Source: an uncultured Mollicutes bacterium (GTDB lineage Bacteria; Bacillota_I; Bacilli_A; RF39; UBA660). From it: DNA of 44,751 nt. The notes beneath the pieces are model-generated. The model had not been told where the DNA came from, ran no database searches, and saw only the letters and a list, made by a program, of their open reading frames with translations. The DNA lies in assembly GCA_947652375.1 (NCBI GenBank), contig CANTCS010000010.1, forward strand, positions 1 to 44,751. The letters run 5' to 3'. The translations under genes and the position numbers were made by a program. Shown in pieces: positions 1 through 8,622 of this stretch (position 1 is the stretch's first letter; each line of letters begins with the position of its first letter).

Positions 1-116
1 TACTGACATTTTCAAAAAACGATACAACATGACATTATCACAAAATGATTACACAATATAAGATTATGGGTTGAAAAGTTCAAAAGAGATGTTTATAATA
101 AAATTGGTGAAGAAAA
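1..116. other. leader region upstream of the AAA+ operon, possible tail of an upstream gene
   Basis: This holds no complete gene. Frame 2 is open from the window edge to a TAA at 59-61 and could encode the last 19 residues of a gene starting outside the window; this is weak. A GGTGA at 106-110 lies six bases before the ATG at 117 and serves as the ribosome binding site of the next gene. An in-frame TGA at 108-110 rules out an earlier start for that gene. No clear promoter is seen, so the operon may begin further upstream. Confidence 0.35.
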
Positions 117-2018
117 ATGTTAGATTTTACTTATTTATTTGAAGAACAAGTATTTGGAGATGATCAATTAGAAATTTTTCGTAAATATAGACCAGAGTGT
201 CAATTATCAGATTTTGCAAAACTTCTTGGTGGTTTTATTTCAGATTCTAAGTGTTCTATAGAAGGTGGAACAAAAAAAGATTATACAGGTTGGTGGTGGT
301 TAATAACACCTAGTAATAATAACGCATATGTCATTACCTGGAATGGTCTTCCTCGTGAGAAGGATGTTAACCTACGTAGGGTTGGGGCACGGCCAGCTAT
401 ACGTTACTCTGTAATCAGAAACATCGCCTCGAACGAAGTGAGAGGGATTAGTGGGGTATTAGAAGTTGAATACGGTGAATATCCGCAAACAGTAGTTGAT
501 AAAAATTTATCCAATATTTTAGAGAATTTATTTAATAAAGGAAATTTAAAATTAACAGGTAAAAAATATACAACAGATAGTGTAAAAGCATATGAACATT
601 CTTTACCTTTTCAGGCTAAAGAATTTAAAGAATATGAATTTGCTGGTGAAAAATTTATTCGTTTTGTTGCAGATGATACAAATGATGGAGAAATTTTATC
701 TAATGGAGAAAAAATAAAAGAAGGAAACACTTATTGGATTAAAGTTGAACCTATTAAATGGTTAGTTGATCTCGAAGAAGATATTGTAGTTGCGAAACAA
801 ATTTTATTTTCAGGAGTTCAATTTAAAAATGAATGCGATTATCAAGGTAATTTTGTGGATACAGATTTGAAATGGTTTACAGATAATTTTTTTGCTAAAG
901 AAATTATTTCTTCTAAATCTTTGGGGAATGATAAAGAAAACCAAGTTATAAATTTAGAAAAATATAATCCTTATAATTTAGATTTTAGAAAAGTTAGTGA
1001 AGAAGAAATAATAAGAGGTGCTATTGAAAGTGATGTGGCTGTATATTTGCATGGAAGATCTAGTGAAGGAAAAAGTTCTAGAATTAAACAACTAGATCCT
1101 GACTGTGAGATTGTCTATTTAGTATCAGCATCAATAGATTCTATAAATGGAAAAAGTGTATATAATCAAGATAGTGGAGAGATGATTGATATTCCTCCTA
1201 CTTGGTATCAAAATTTAGTAAGAAAATGTGAAAAAGAACCAGATAAAATACATATCGTATTTTTTGATGAGTTAGCAAATGCTGATCGTTCAATTAGAAA
1301 AAGTATTTTTAATGTTGTTTTAGACAAAGAAGTAAATGGAAAATGGAAACTTCCATCAAATGCTAGAATCGCAGCTGCTGGAAATGAAATGGAAGATTCT
1401 AGTGTTGCAGAAGATTTGCCTGAACCATTATTTAATAGGTTTGCTCATGTATATATTCATACTCCAGTTGAAGATTGGCTTACTTGGGCAATGACTGACA
1501 ACAGTAGTTATCAAAGACTAGATTATGAAAATAAAAAAAGAAAATATAAAATTCATCCAGCAATTTATTCATTTATACTTTGTAGAGGAGAAAATGCTTT
1601 AAGGAGTAAATATGATGGAAAAAAACCTAATGCCGATCCAAGAAAGTGGGAATTAGCTTCTAAAATTTTAGAAATTACCAATCAGCCAGAAATGATAAGA
1701 GCTCTAATTGGTAATGAAATAACTGCAGATTTTGTATCTTTTTGTACTCAAAAAGTTATTACTATTGATGCTGTTTTAAATAATAATTATACTAATGCTG
1801 ATTTAGAGATGGATTATTCTAAAAAAGCAGCAACTGTCATGGGACTTGCTAATGTTGAATTAGAAAATTTAGAACTAGTGAGAAATTTTACAGTAAAATT
1901 AGGTCCTGCTTTTTGTGCTCAGTTTGATAATTTATGGGCTCACGGAGATTTAGAAAGATTAGAACAAATTGCCTTTTTACAAGAAAAAGATAATGAAAAA
2001 GGAGGTGCGAAAAAATAA
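117..2018 (+). CDS. MoxR-type AAA+ ATPase with N-terminal C-type-lectin/DUF6273-like module (candidate DGR target)
   Basis: A cytoplasmic AAA+ ATPase of 633 residues. Residues 1-115 contain a GWWWL stretch (58-62) and end in VGARPA (89-94), the signature of lectin-fold domains such as DUF6273 and of variable proteins of diversity-generating retroelements. A DUF6273-like segment follows, with EYGEYPQ at 118-124 and a YWIKVEPIKW core. The ATPase has Walker A GRSSEGKS (313-320), Walker B FFDEL (382-386), a sensor-1 Asn near 423 and an Arg-finger candidate, R441, in LFNRF. No signal peptide or membrane segment is seen. The stop overlaps the next start (TAATG), so translation is coupled to the pseudo-ATPase and then to the VWA protein, the usual MoxR/VWA pairing. 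Bases 331-460 are about 48% G+C, against 22-30% in two flanking 60-base stretches I counted. I infer a target-recognition N-terminus that drives a MoxR-type remodelling ATPase. The ATPase call is firm; diversification is not proven. Confidence 0.85.
   Translation: MLDFTYLFEEQVFGDDQLEIFRKYRPECQLSDFAKLLGGFISDSKCSIEGGTKKDYTGWWWLITPSNNNAYVITWNGLPREKDVNLRRVGARPAIRYSVIRNIASNEVRGISGVLEVEYGEYPQTVVDKNLSNILENLFNKGNLKLTGKKYTTDSVKAYEHSLPFQAKEFKEYEFAGEKFIRFVADDTNDGEILSNGEKIKEGNTYWIKVEPIKWLVDLEEDIVVAKQILFSGVQFKNECDYQGNFVDTDLKWFTDNFFAKEIISSKSLGNDKENQVINLEKYNPYNLDFRKVSEEEIIRGAIESDVAVYLHGRSSEGKSSRIKQLDPDCEIVYLVSASIDSINGKSVYNQDSGEMIDIPPTWYQNLVRKCEKEPDKIHIVFFDELANADRSIRKSIFNVVLDKEVNGKWKLPSNARIAAAGNEMEDSSVAEDLPEPLFNRFAHVYIHTPVEDWLTWAMTDNSSYQRLDYENKKRKYKIHPAIYSFILCRGENALRSKYDGKKPNADPRKWELASKILEITNQPEMIRALIGNEITADFVSFCTQKVITIDAVLNNNYTNADLEMDYSKKAATVMGLANVELENLELVRNFTVKLGPAFCAQFDNLWAHGDLERLEQIAFLQEKDNEKGGAKK
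331..460 (+). other. GC-rich island inside the lectin-like module, candidate DGR variable region
   Basis: By hand count 63 of 130 bases are G or C. In contrast, 541-600 has 13 of 60 and 181-240 has 18 of 60. The island encodes residues 72 to about 115, the surface-loop part of the lectin-like domain, including GARPA. In known DGRs the variable region lies at this place in the fold and ends near a GC-rich initiation site. No template repeat or reverse transcriptase is inside this window. The alternative is local recombination with a related gene from another genome. Confidence 0.5.
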
Positions 2019-2407
2019 TGCACCAAAAAAATTTAGAATTATTAAAAACTCATATTATAAGCAATGTTGCACCGATATTAGTTGAAAAAGTACCTAAAGA
2101 AGTATTTGGGAACAATTCAGTAATTCTTGATGCAAATATTGATAAATCGTATTTAAATGGTCATTATGAAGGAATAAATTATCTTCCACCAAAATGGTAT
2201 GAAAATTTAGAACAAAATAGCATTTTAATAATAGATAATCTTTCACATATTCCAAAACAAGAGCAAAAGAAATTTATTGAAATTTTAAAATATCGAAAAA
2301 TAAGTACTTTCCCATTACCTGAAAAATGTGTTGTTATTATAACTTGTGATAGTCTAGAAAAAATTAGTGAAGAAATAATTTCTTTAGTTGCTTGTATTGG
2401 GGAATAA
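2018..2407 (+). CDS. short degenerate AAA+ ATPase-like protein (no Walker A)
   Basis: A protein of 129 residues that aligns by eye with the middle of the preceding AAA+ protein. LPPKWYENL matches IPPTWYQNL, the strand ILIIDNL takes the Walker B place, and KFIEILKYRKISTFPLP matches the segment before sensor 1. The P-loop half is absent, the Walker B Glu is replaced by Asn (IIDNL) and no Arg finger is visible, so it should not hydrolyse ATP. It starts at the ATG overlapping the previous stop, with AAGGAGGTG at 1999-2007, and ends two bases before the VWA gene. The position suggests a regulatory or adaptor subunit of the ATPase-VWA complex, arising by partial duplication. No named family is claimed. 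Confidence 0.65.
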   Translation: MHQKNLELLKTHIISNVAPILVEKVPKEVFGNNSVILDANIDKSYLNGHYEGINYLPPKWYENLEQNSILIIDNLSHIPKQEQKKFIEILKYRKISTFPLPEKCVVIITCDSLEKISEEIISLVACIGE

Positions 2408-2409
2408 AA

Positions 2410-3660
2410 ATGTTTGATATACAAGATATTAGAAAAAAAGTACTAATTAAGTATCCACCATTTGGAAGCTTTTTAGCAAGTCTTTCTTTTATAGAGGATT
2501 ATACTTGTTTGTATAAGGGGAAACCAACAGCAGCAACTGACGATAACGCTATATATTATCATCCAGATTTCATAAATAGTTTAAACGAAAAACAACAAAT
2601 TGCTGTATTTGCTCATGAAATTTCTCATGTTGTGTTAAAACATTTGGAAAGAAGAACTGGAAAAGATCCTGAGTTATGGAATATAGCTTGTGATGCTTCT
2701 ATTAATGGCAATTTAAAAAAAGATGGATTAGAATTAGTCGAGGAAATGATTGAAAGAGATGATGCTTTATTATTTAGTGAAGAAGAATTATATGAAATAA
2801 TCAAAGAGGAAGAAAAAAATAACAATAATAAAAAGAGACCACAACCTCATGTTTCACATGATTCTTGGGATAAAAAACAAGATAATCAAAATAATTCTGA
2901 AAAAGAAGATAATAGTAAAGACAATTCAAAAGAAACAGATAAAAAAGATAACTCATCTAGTGAAAGTAGTGAAACAATTGATGCTAATAGTTTTTTTGAA
3001 AAAGCACGACATGACAGAATAGAAAATTTAAAAAAATTAAAAGAAAATTTAGTAAAACAGGCCCTAAAAACAAATCCTAACAAAGATTATAAAAATAATA
3101 GTATTAATAATATAGATGGAGCTACTAGATTAGTTGATTGGAGAAGACTATTAGAAAATAATTGTCGAATTGATAAAGACTGGACTTATCAAAATGCAAC
3201 TATTGAATATGGTGTCTTAACTCCTCATATGGAAGATTTACCTAGACCTACAATTGAAATACTTTTAGATACAAGTGGTTCCATTAATACACAATTGCTA
3301 AGAAATTTTTTAAAAGAATGTTTAGGAATTCTAACTTATTCAAAAATAAAAGTAGGATGTTTTGATGATGATTTTTATGGTTTTCAAGAAGTTAGAAATA
3401 AAAATGATATTGAAAACTTTCCACTAAAAGGTGGAGGAGGAACTAATTTTGATATTGCAGTTAAAGCCTTTTCTAAAGATGCAGATAATAAAATTATTTT
3501 TACAGATGGATTAGCTAATATGCCGAATGTTTCAGCAAAAATTATATGGGTAGTTTTTGGAGGTGAAGAGATTAAACCTTTAGGTGGAAAAGTTATTTCT
3601 ATTAATGAAGAACAATTTAATCAACTAAATCATCAAGAAAGCAGCAACTTTAGAAGATAA
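2410..3660 (+). CDS. DUF2201-like protein: N-terminal metallopeptidase-like domain plus VWA-like domain
   Basis: This is the partner of the MoxR-type ATPase, 416 residues. Residues 1-140 carry a zincin-like motif, HEISH (69-73), in a helix followed by a conserved DASIN stretch. Residues about 140-200 are a Lys/Asp/Ser/Asn-rich linker. Residues about 270-416 form a VWA-like domain with the metal-binding DTSGS at 287-291 and GGGGTNF further on. This two-domain layout is that of the putative metallopeptidase / VWA-like family (DUF2201), usually encoded beside a MoxR ATPase. I prefer the ATG at 2410, just after GGGGAATAAAA; an in-frame ATG at 2392 would overlap the previous gene by 16 bases. No signal peptide is seen, so the complex is probably cytoplasmic. 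A terminator follows. Whether the zinc site is an active protease is unknown. Confidence 0.85.
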   Translation: MFDIQDIRKKVLIKYPPFGSFLASLSFIEDYTCLYKGKPTAATDDNAIYYHPDFINSLNEKQQIAVFAHEISHVVLKHLERRTGKDPELWNIACDASINGNLKKDGLELVEEMIERDDALLFSEEELYEIIKEEEKNNNNKKRPQPHVSHDSWDKKQDNQNNSEKEDNSKDNSKETDKKDNSSSESSETIDANSFFEKARHDRIENLKKLKENLVKQALKTNPNKDYKNNSINNIDGATRLVDWRRLLENNCRIDKDWTYQNATIEYGVLTPHMEDLPRPTIEILLDTSGSINTQLLRNFLKECLGILTYSKIKVGCFDDDFYGFQEVRNKNDIENFPLKGGGGTNFDIAVKAFSKDADNKIIFTDGLANMPNVSAKIIWVVFGGEEIKPLGGKVISINEEQFNQLNHQESSNFRR

Positions 3661-3689
3661 CAATATTTTCTATATAATAATAAATATAT

Positions 3690-3714
3690 GAACTTATTAA
3701 AAAGTTCTTTTTTT
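3690..3714 (+). terminator. intrinsic terminator of the ATPase/VWA operon
   Basis: A six-base-pair stem, GAACTT (3690-3695) with AAGTTC (3702-3707), has a six-base loop and is followed by seven T. The T run overlaps the stop codon of the convergent PBP gene. Confidence 0.7.
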
Positions 3715-5614
3715 ATTTAAGAAGGATTCTTACTTTACTTCTATCTTCAATTACTTCTCCAGCAGTTGGTGATTGTTCTAAAACTTTTTCTCCATCGCCT
3801 TCTGTAACTATTTCAAAATTAGCTAGTAATTTTTTGGCTTCAGTAAGACTTTTACCGATGACATTTGGAACTTTATAGGTAATTTTATCATTCCATTCTA
3901 AATCTTTTTTTATTTGTCCTTTTTGTTTTTCTATTTTTAGTGCATCTATAATATCAAGTAAAATTCTTCTAGCAATTGGAGTTGTTGTATAACTAGATAA
4001 CATTGCTGTATGTTTAGGATTATCTATTGCAAGATATAATACTGCTTCTGGGTTATTAGCTGGAACTACGGACATAAAAGACATTATATAATTATTGGAT
4101 AAATAAACGCCATTTTCACTCTTTTGAGCTGTTCCTGTTTTTCCACCAATTCTGTAGCCTTCAATAAAGGCACTTTTTCCACCACCTTTAGCAACTACAT
4201 TTTCAAGAGCAACACGCATTATAGCCGAAGTTTCACTAGAGATTACTTTTCTTTTTAAAGTTTTATTGTATTCTTTTACTACGGTATTAGTATTATCACT
4301 AATATTTTTTACAATATATGGAGTATATAAATAACCACCATTTACAACACTAGAAACTGCCATAACTTGTTGAATTGGCGTAACACTAACTCCTTGACCA
4401 AAAGCAGAGGTTGCAAGTTCAACATTTCCAACTCTTGATAATGGGAAGATGATTCCTTTTCCTTCCCCATTTAGATCAACTCCTGTTTTTTCTCCAAACC
4501 CAAATTTATTAATGTAGGAAAATAATTTTTGTTTTCCTAGTAACTGTCCTAATCTTACAAAACCTGGATTACAAGAATTCTGTAGTACTTCCATAAAGGT
4601 TTGATCACCATGACCACCAGCTTTCCAACATTTTAAAATACTGCCATCAACATTAACTTTTCCTGAATCATAAAAATGATCTTTAAAAATATCCATTACT
4701 TTTTCTTCAACAGAAGCTGCCATTGTCATGATTTTGAAGGTACTTCCGGGTTCATATGATGCCCAAATTGGTAAGTTTCTACTAAGGGTTGCGCTATCGT
4801 AATTTTTGTAATTATTAGGATCAAAATTAGGTGTTGAAGACATCCCTAATATTTCACCACTTTTGGGATCAACAACAATTGCTAGAGCCATTTCTGGTTC
4901 AAACATATCAACAATATTATCCATTTCTCTTTCTAGAGATTTTTGAATATTAATGTCAATTGTTAAGTTTATATTCATGCCACTTGTTGGAGCAACATAG
5001 ACATCAGTCAAATTTAATTTATTTCCATGGGCATCACTAAAATATTTGATAGCGCCATTTTTCCCTGTTAAATACTTATCATACTGAAGTTCTAATCCAG
5101 AAAGACCTTGATTATCGATACCTACATATCCAAGTGTATGAGAAAGTAAATCTTTGTAAGGATAATATCTTTTGGCTTCTTTTACTAAATATACTCCAGC
5201 TAAGTTTAAATTACTTATTTTTTCAGCTGTTTCAAAGGATAGGCGTCTTCCCTCAGGATGGACTCTTTCGATAGAAGTTTTTTTATAAACATGTTTTTTC
5301 ATTTCATCATAGCTAACTCCTAAAATTTCAGCTAGTTCTTTAACTGCTCTTGCTTTATCTTTAATTTGATTAGGAATTAATATTAATGAAGTTGTTGTGA
5401 GATTGTCTGCTAGAACAACTCCATTTCGATCAAGAATTTTTCCTCTATCTGCTTCTATTTCTAAATTTCTACTCCATAAATCACTAGCTAAACCATTTAA
5501 TTTTTTGTACTGAAATACTTGAATATAGAAAACTCTTAAAACTACTAAAAGTAGTAGAATTACCATAATTAAGAATAAGACTTTTATTCTGATATCTATA
5601 TTTTTTGTAAACAT
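3713..5614 (-). CDS. ftsI: class B penicillin-binding protein (FtsI/SpoVD-like) with one PASTA domain
   Basis: A peptidoglycan transpeptidase that cross-links stem peptides during division or a specialised wall synthesis step. Its 633 residues hold an N-terminal membrane anchor (about 11-33), a dimerisation domain, and a transpeptidase domain with all three active-site motifs: STFK with S291 as nucleophile, SCN (347-349) and KTG (492-494). The C-terminal 60 residues form a single PASTA domain (VPNVIGKSLTEAKKLL). The length and single PASTA are closer to Bacillus SpoVD (about 645 residues) than to PbpB with two PASTA domains. No other sporulation gene is in the window, so the general FtsI role is the safer reading. 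The ATG at 5614 has GAGGTG a few bases upstream. The gene runs opposite to mraY and ftsW nearby, so the division-wall cluster is rearranged. Confidence 0.93.
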   Translation of the reverse strand: MFTKNIDIRIKVLFLIMVILLLLVVLRVFYIQVFQYKKLNGLASDLWSRNLEIEADRGKILDRNGVVLADNLTTTSLILIPNQIKDKARAVKELAEILGVSYDEMKKHVYKKTSIERVHPEGRRLSFETAEKISNLNLAGVYLVKEAKRYYPYKDLLSHTLGYVGIDNQGLSGLELQYDKYLTGKNGAIKYFSDAHGNKLNLTDVYVAPTSGMNINLTIDINIQKSLEREMDNIVDMFEPEMALAIVVDPKSGEILGMSSTPNFDPNNYKNYDSATLSRNLPIWASYEPGSTFKIMTMAASVEEKVMDIFKDHFYDSGKVNVDGSILKCWKAGGHGDQTFMEVLQNSCNPGFVRLGQLLGKQKLFSYINKFGFGEKTGVDLNGEGKGIIFPLSRVGNVELATSAFGQGVSVTPIQQVMAVSSVVNGGYLYTPYIVKNISDNTNTVVKEYNKTLKRKVISSETSAIMRVALENVVAKGGGKSAFIEGYRIGGKTGTAQKSENGVYLSNNYIMSFMSVVPANNPEAVLYLAIDNPKHTAMLSSYTTTPIARRILLDIIDALKIEKQKGQIKKDLEWNDKITYKVPNVIGKSLTEAKKLLANFEIVTEGDGEKVLEQSPTAGEVIEDRSKVRILLK

Positions 5615-5733
5615 TGTTTCACCTCTTATTAAAAAATATGAAATATTGTAAAATTGTATACTTAGATTTTAGGTATTAAAATTTAAATGATTAAATATTA
5701 AAATATTATGGTAAAATTATAGAAGGTGATATT

Positions 5734-7491
5734 ATGAATGAGACAATTGGTGCTAAAGGAGGAAGGAATGATAGAAAAAGATCTTTAAAAATTAGAAAAC
5801 AGCAAAAAGCTATTTTAATTGCAGAAAGAGAAGCAAGAGAAATTAAAGATTTAGAAAAGAAGGTTAAAAAGCAACAGTTGTTTACGTTAATTAAAGTTCT
5901 GCCTTTAGTTATTACTGGACAAACTATTAAAACAATCTATAATTCATCTTTAAAAGATGCTAAAGAAAAGAAAATATTAGAAAAAGATCCTAAAATAAGT
6001 AGTGATAAAAAATTATTTATAGAAGAGTCAAAAGAAAAAAAATTACAAACAAGAGAAATTATAGTTAGTGATAAAGATAATAATAAAAAGAAAACAACAT
6101 CATTATTAATTTATTTAAATGATGATTACTTTCCTATTAAAAGGGAAAATAATAATAAAGAGAAAAAAGAAGATAATGAAATTGAAAAAGAAAGAGGATA
6201 TGATGCACAAGATATTTTAATCACATCTATTCCTAAAAATGATAAGAAAGAAGAAAACAAAGAAGAAAGTAAAGAAGAAAAATCTAAAGATTTTAGTGAT
6301 GAAGCTGAAAAAAATCATTCTTTAGATGACGAAAATAAAGTAGATATCTTGCGACAAGATTACATCCCTTTACCAACAACAAGAATAAGCTATGAAAATT
6401 CTAGTATTTTAGATAAGGATAATTTAGAAAAAAATGACATCGAATTAGACGAGTTAAAAAAAATAAAATCTCGTAAAATTATTGAAGAATATGAAAAACA
6501 ATTAAAAGATATGAGATATGATTTAAGAAACTTAATATTTGATTATAATATTTTAGTTGATAATAAAAAAGAAGTTATTTTTAGTGAAGAGACTTTAGAT
6601 ATTTTGGATAAATTATCATTTATAATTAGTAAAATTGAGGAGTTAAAAAGAAAAATTGAAATAGAAGATTTAGATAAATATGATGATAATTATCTATATT
6701 CAATGATTGAAAATTATCTTACAGATTTTAAAGATAAGAAAGTGGTAGATGAGATAAAGGATTCGACACTCTATATTTTAATTTCGGAAAAATTAGAAGA
6801 ATTAGATTTAAAAAAAGAAAAATTACAAAGAGATGTAGAGTCAAAAAAAGAAAAATTAGAAATAAAAGAAGAAAAGTTTGAAATGCTAAAGGAAATGTAT
6901 TTTAATATTGATAAAATAAATAATGACTTACTTAAAATTCAATATGAACAAGAAAGAATTTTAAAAGAGGTTCAAGAAAAAGTTAAAAATGCTGTTTCTA
7001 TTCAAGAAAAAGTAGAGGTTCAAGTAGAAGTAATGAACAGACAGAGTAGAAAAATTTTTAAGATGCTTAGAAGACAAATGTTGTTTCCGGGACTAAGATC
7101 AGGGCGAAGTATGGCAGCAACGGCGGCGGCATATTATTATTTTTTAAATCAGCTTTTAAATCCTAAAACTACGACTAAAAAATATAAGGTAATTAATGTA
7201 AAAGATTATAGTGTCGATATAAAAAATAATATAGAAAGTCTTATTAATGCTAAAGATATTATGGGTAAAACTGTTAAACAAATTGATAATATAATTTTAG
7301 AAATAAATGATGAATTTAGAGATTATTTAGGTGTCTTAAATGCAGCTGATGATTTGTTAGCTAATTTAAAAAAAATTAGAGAAGAGTTAAAAGAAAAAGA
7401 ATATGAAATGAATAGAATGATGGAAGAGCAGAAACTTGTTTTAAAGAAAAATAATGCTAAAGTTTTAGAAAAGGGAAAATATCCAATGTAA
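5734..7491 (+). CDS. highly charged coiled-coil protein of unknown function
   Basis: I do not recognise this 585-residue protein. The first 45 residues are basic. A moderately hydrophobic stretch follows (LFTLIKVLPLVITG, about 50-63), then an acidic Lys/Glu/Asp/Asn-rich low-complexity region to about residue 200. Residues about 240-440 have long heptad-like Leu/Ile/Lys/Glu patterns typical of coiled coils. A short Ala/Tyr-rich segment (AATAAAYYYFLNQLL, about 465-480) could contact membrane, and another helical region ends the protein. It lies between ftsI and mraY, divergent from ftsI, with GAAGGTGAT before the ATG. The position and coiled coils suggest a structural or cell-division role, but this is guesswork. 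Confidence 0.6.
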   Translation: MNETIGAKGGRNDRKRSLKIRKQQKAILIAEREAREIKDLEKKVKKQQLFTLIKVLPLVITGQTIKTIYNSSLKDAKEKKILEKDPKISSDKKLFIEESKEKKLQTREIIVSDKDNNKKKTTSLLIYLNDDYFPIKRENNNKEKKEDNEIEKERGYDAQDILITSIPKNDKKEENKEESKEEKSKDFSDEAEKNHSLDDENKVDILRQDYIPLPTTRISYENSSILDKDNLEKNDIELDELKKIKSRKIIEEYEKQLKDMRYDLRNLIFDYNILVDNKKEVIFSEETLDILDKLSFIISKIEELKRKIEIEDLDKYDDNYLYSMIENYLTDFKDKKVVDEIKDSTLYILISEKLEELDLKKEKLQRDVESKKEKLEIKEEKFEMLKEMYFNIDKINNDLLKIQYEQERILKEVQEKVKNAVSIQEKVEVQVEVMNRQSRKIFKMLRRQMLFPGLRSGRSMAATAAAYYYFLNQLLNPKTTTKKYKVINVKDYSVDIKNNIESLINAKDIMGKTVKQIDNIILEINDEFRDYLGVLNAADDLLANLKKIREELKEKEYEMNRMMEEQKLVLKKNNAKVLEKGKYPM

Positions 7492-7537
7492 ACATTTTTG
7501 TAAATTTGTCTAAATAGTCATAATATTTTTATATTTA

Positions 7538-7546
7538 TGATATAAT
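7538..7546 (+). promoter_or_regulatory. extended -10 promoter element before mraY
   Basis: TGATATAAT is a full TGnTATAAT extended -10, twelve bases before the GGAG of mraY. No TTGACA-like -35 is obvious. Confidence 0.5.
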
Positions 7547-7570
7547 ATTTCAAGGAATGGAGTGAAGAAA

Positions 7571-8551
7571 ATGTTACTTTTAACAAAAGCAATTTTTGCG
7601 ATAATGCTTGGTTTTTTATCTTCAGCAGTTTTGGGATTAATATTAATTCCAATACTAAAAAAACTACGCTTTGGACAAAAAATTTCTGTATTTGTAGGAG
7701 AAGCTCATAGAAAAAAAGAAGGAACTCCTACTATGGGAGGGTTAATTTTTATTCTACCTACAATAATTGCTACTACAGGCTTAATTATAATGGGGAAAAT
7801 TACGTATTCATCTAGTTTAGGAATCGTTTTACTAGTATTTTTAGGTTATTCATGTATTGGGTTTTTAGATGATTTTTTGTCAATTAGAAAAGGTAATAAT
7901 GAGGGTTTAACGACATATCAAAAACTATTTATGCAAGTTTTGATTGCGATTGGATTTTTCTATATTTATATGAGAAGTGGTGGTCAAACTGCTTGGGTTG
8001 TTGGAACATTAGGTATTGATATTGAATTAGGATGGTTATATGGTTTGGCAATATTATTTGTCTTAGTAGGAGCTAGTAATGCTGTTAATTTAACTGATGG
8101 ACTTGATGGTTTAGCTGGAGGGTTATCAGCAATTGCTTTTATTGCTTTTGCACTTATTTCGTTATCAGTTGGATTTGAGGATATTGGAATATTTAGTTTA
8201 ATTTTAGTTGGAAGTTTATTTGGTTATTTGATTTATAATACATATCCTGCAAAAGTTATTATGGGGGATACTGGTTCTTTAGCTTTAGGGGCTGTAATGG
8301 GAGCCATTGCAATAATTACTCATCGAGAATTAACCTTATTAGTAGTAGCTGGAGTATTTGTTATTGAAACTTTAAGTGTAATTCTTCAAACTTTTTGGGT
8401 AGTAGTTCTTAAAAGAAAATTGTTTTTAATGACACCTATTCATCATCATTTTGAAAAACTTGGTTGGGCCGAGACAGATATAGTCAAATTATTTTGGGTA
8501 GGTGGCTTAATTCTTGCAATGGCTGGAATAATTTTTGGAGTTTGGGTATAG
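7571..8551 (+). CDS. mraY: phospho-N-acetylmuramoyl-pentapeptide-transferase MraY
   Basis: An integral membrane enzyme that transfers phospho-MurNAc-pentapeptide from its UDP carrier to undecaprenyl phosphate to make lipid I. Visible family motifs are GTPTMGG near the N-terminus, DDF in the first cytoplasmic loop (FLDDFLSI), NLTDGLDGLAGG, MGDTGSLALG, and the MraY-specific HHHFEKLGW near the C-terminus. About ten hydrophobic segments are present. I chose the ATG at 7571 (326 residues): a GTG at 7562 also lies in frame, but it falls inside the GGAGTGAAG ribosome binding sequence. The neighbours normally expected, murD and murG, are not adjacent; an M18 peptidase gene and then ftsW follow. The stop codon lies in the loop of the terminator. 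Confidence 0.96.
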   Translation: MLLLTKAIFAIMLGFLSSAVLGLILIPILKKLRFGQKISVFVGEAHRKKEGTPTMGGLIFILPTIIATTGLIIMGKITYSSSLGIVLLVFLGYSCIGFLDDFLSIRKGNNEGLTTYQKLFMQVLIAIGFFYIYMRSGGQTAWVVGTLGIDIELGWLYGLAILFVLVGASNAVNLTDGLDGLAGGLSAIAFIAFALISLSVGFEDIGIFSLILVGSLFGYLIYNTYPAKVIMGDTGSLALGAVMGAIAIITHRELTLLVVAGVFVIETLSVILQTFWVVVLKRKLFLMTPIHHHFEKLGWAETDIVKLFWVGGLILAMAGIIFGVWV

Positions 8552-8564
8552 CTCAAACTTTTTT
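8539..8564 (+). terminator. intrinsic terminator of mraY
   Basis: An eight-pair stem (8539-8546 with 8552-8559, one G-T pair) has the five-base loop TATAG and is followed by a run of T. The loop includes the mraY stop codon. Confidence 0.75.
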
Positions 8565-8622
8565 ATTTGAAATAAATAAAAATATAAAATTTAAATATAC
8601 TAATAAGGAGGAGGGGTATTAA

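Noticed and set aside
2179..2424. Minus-strand open frame opposite the pseudo-ATPase gene
   Set aside because: It is the complement of a well-supported coupled gene, with no ribosome binding site and no recognisable protein features.
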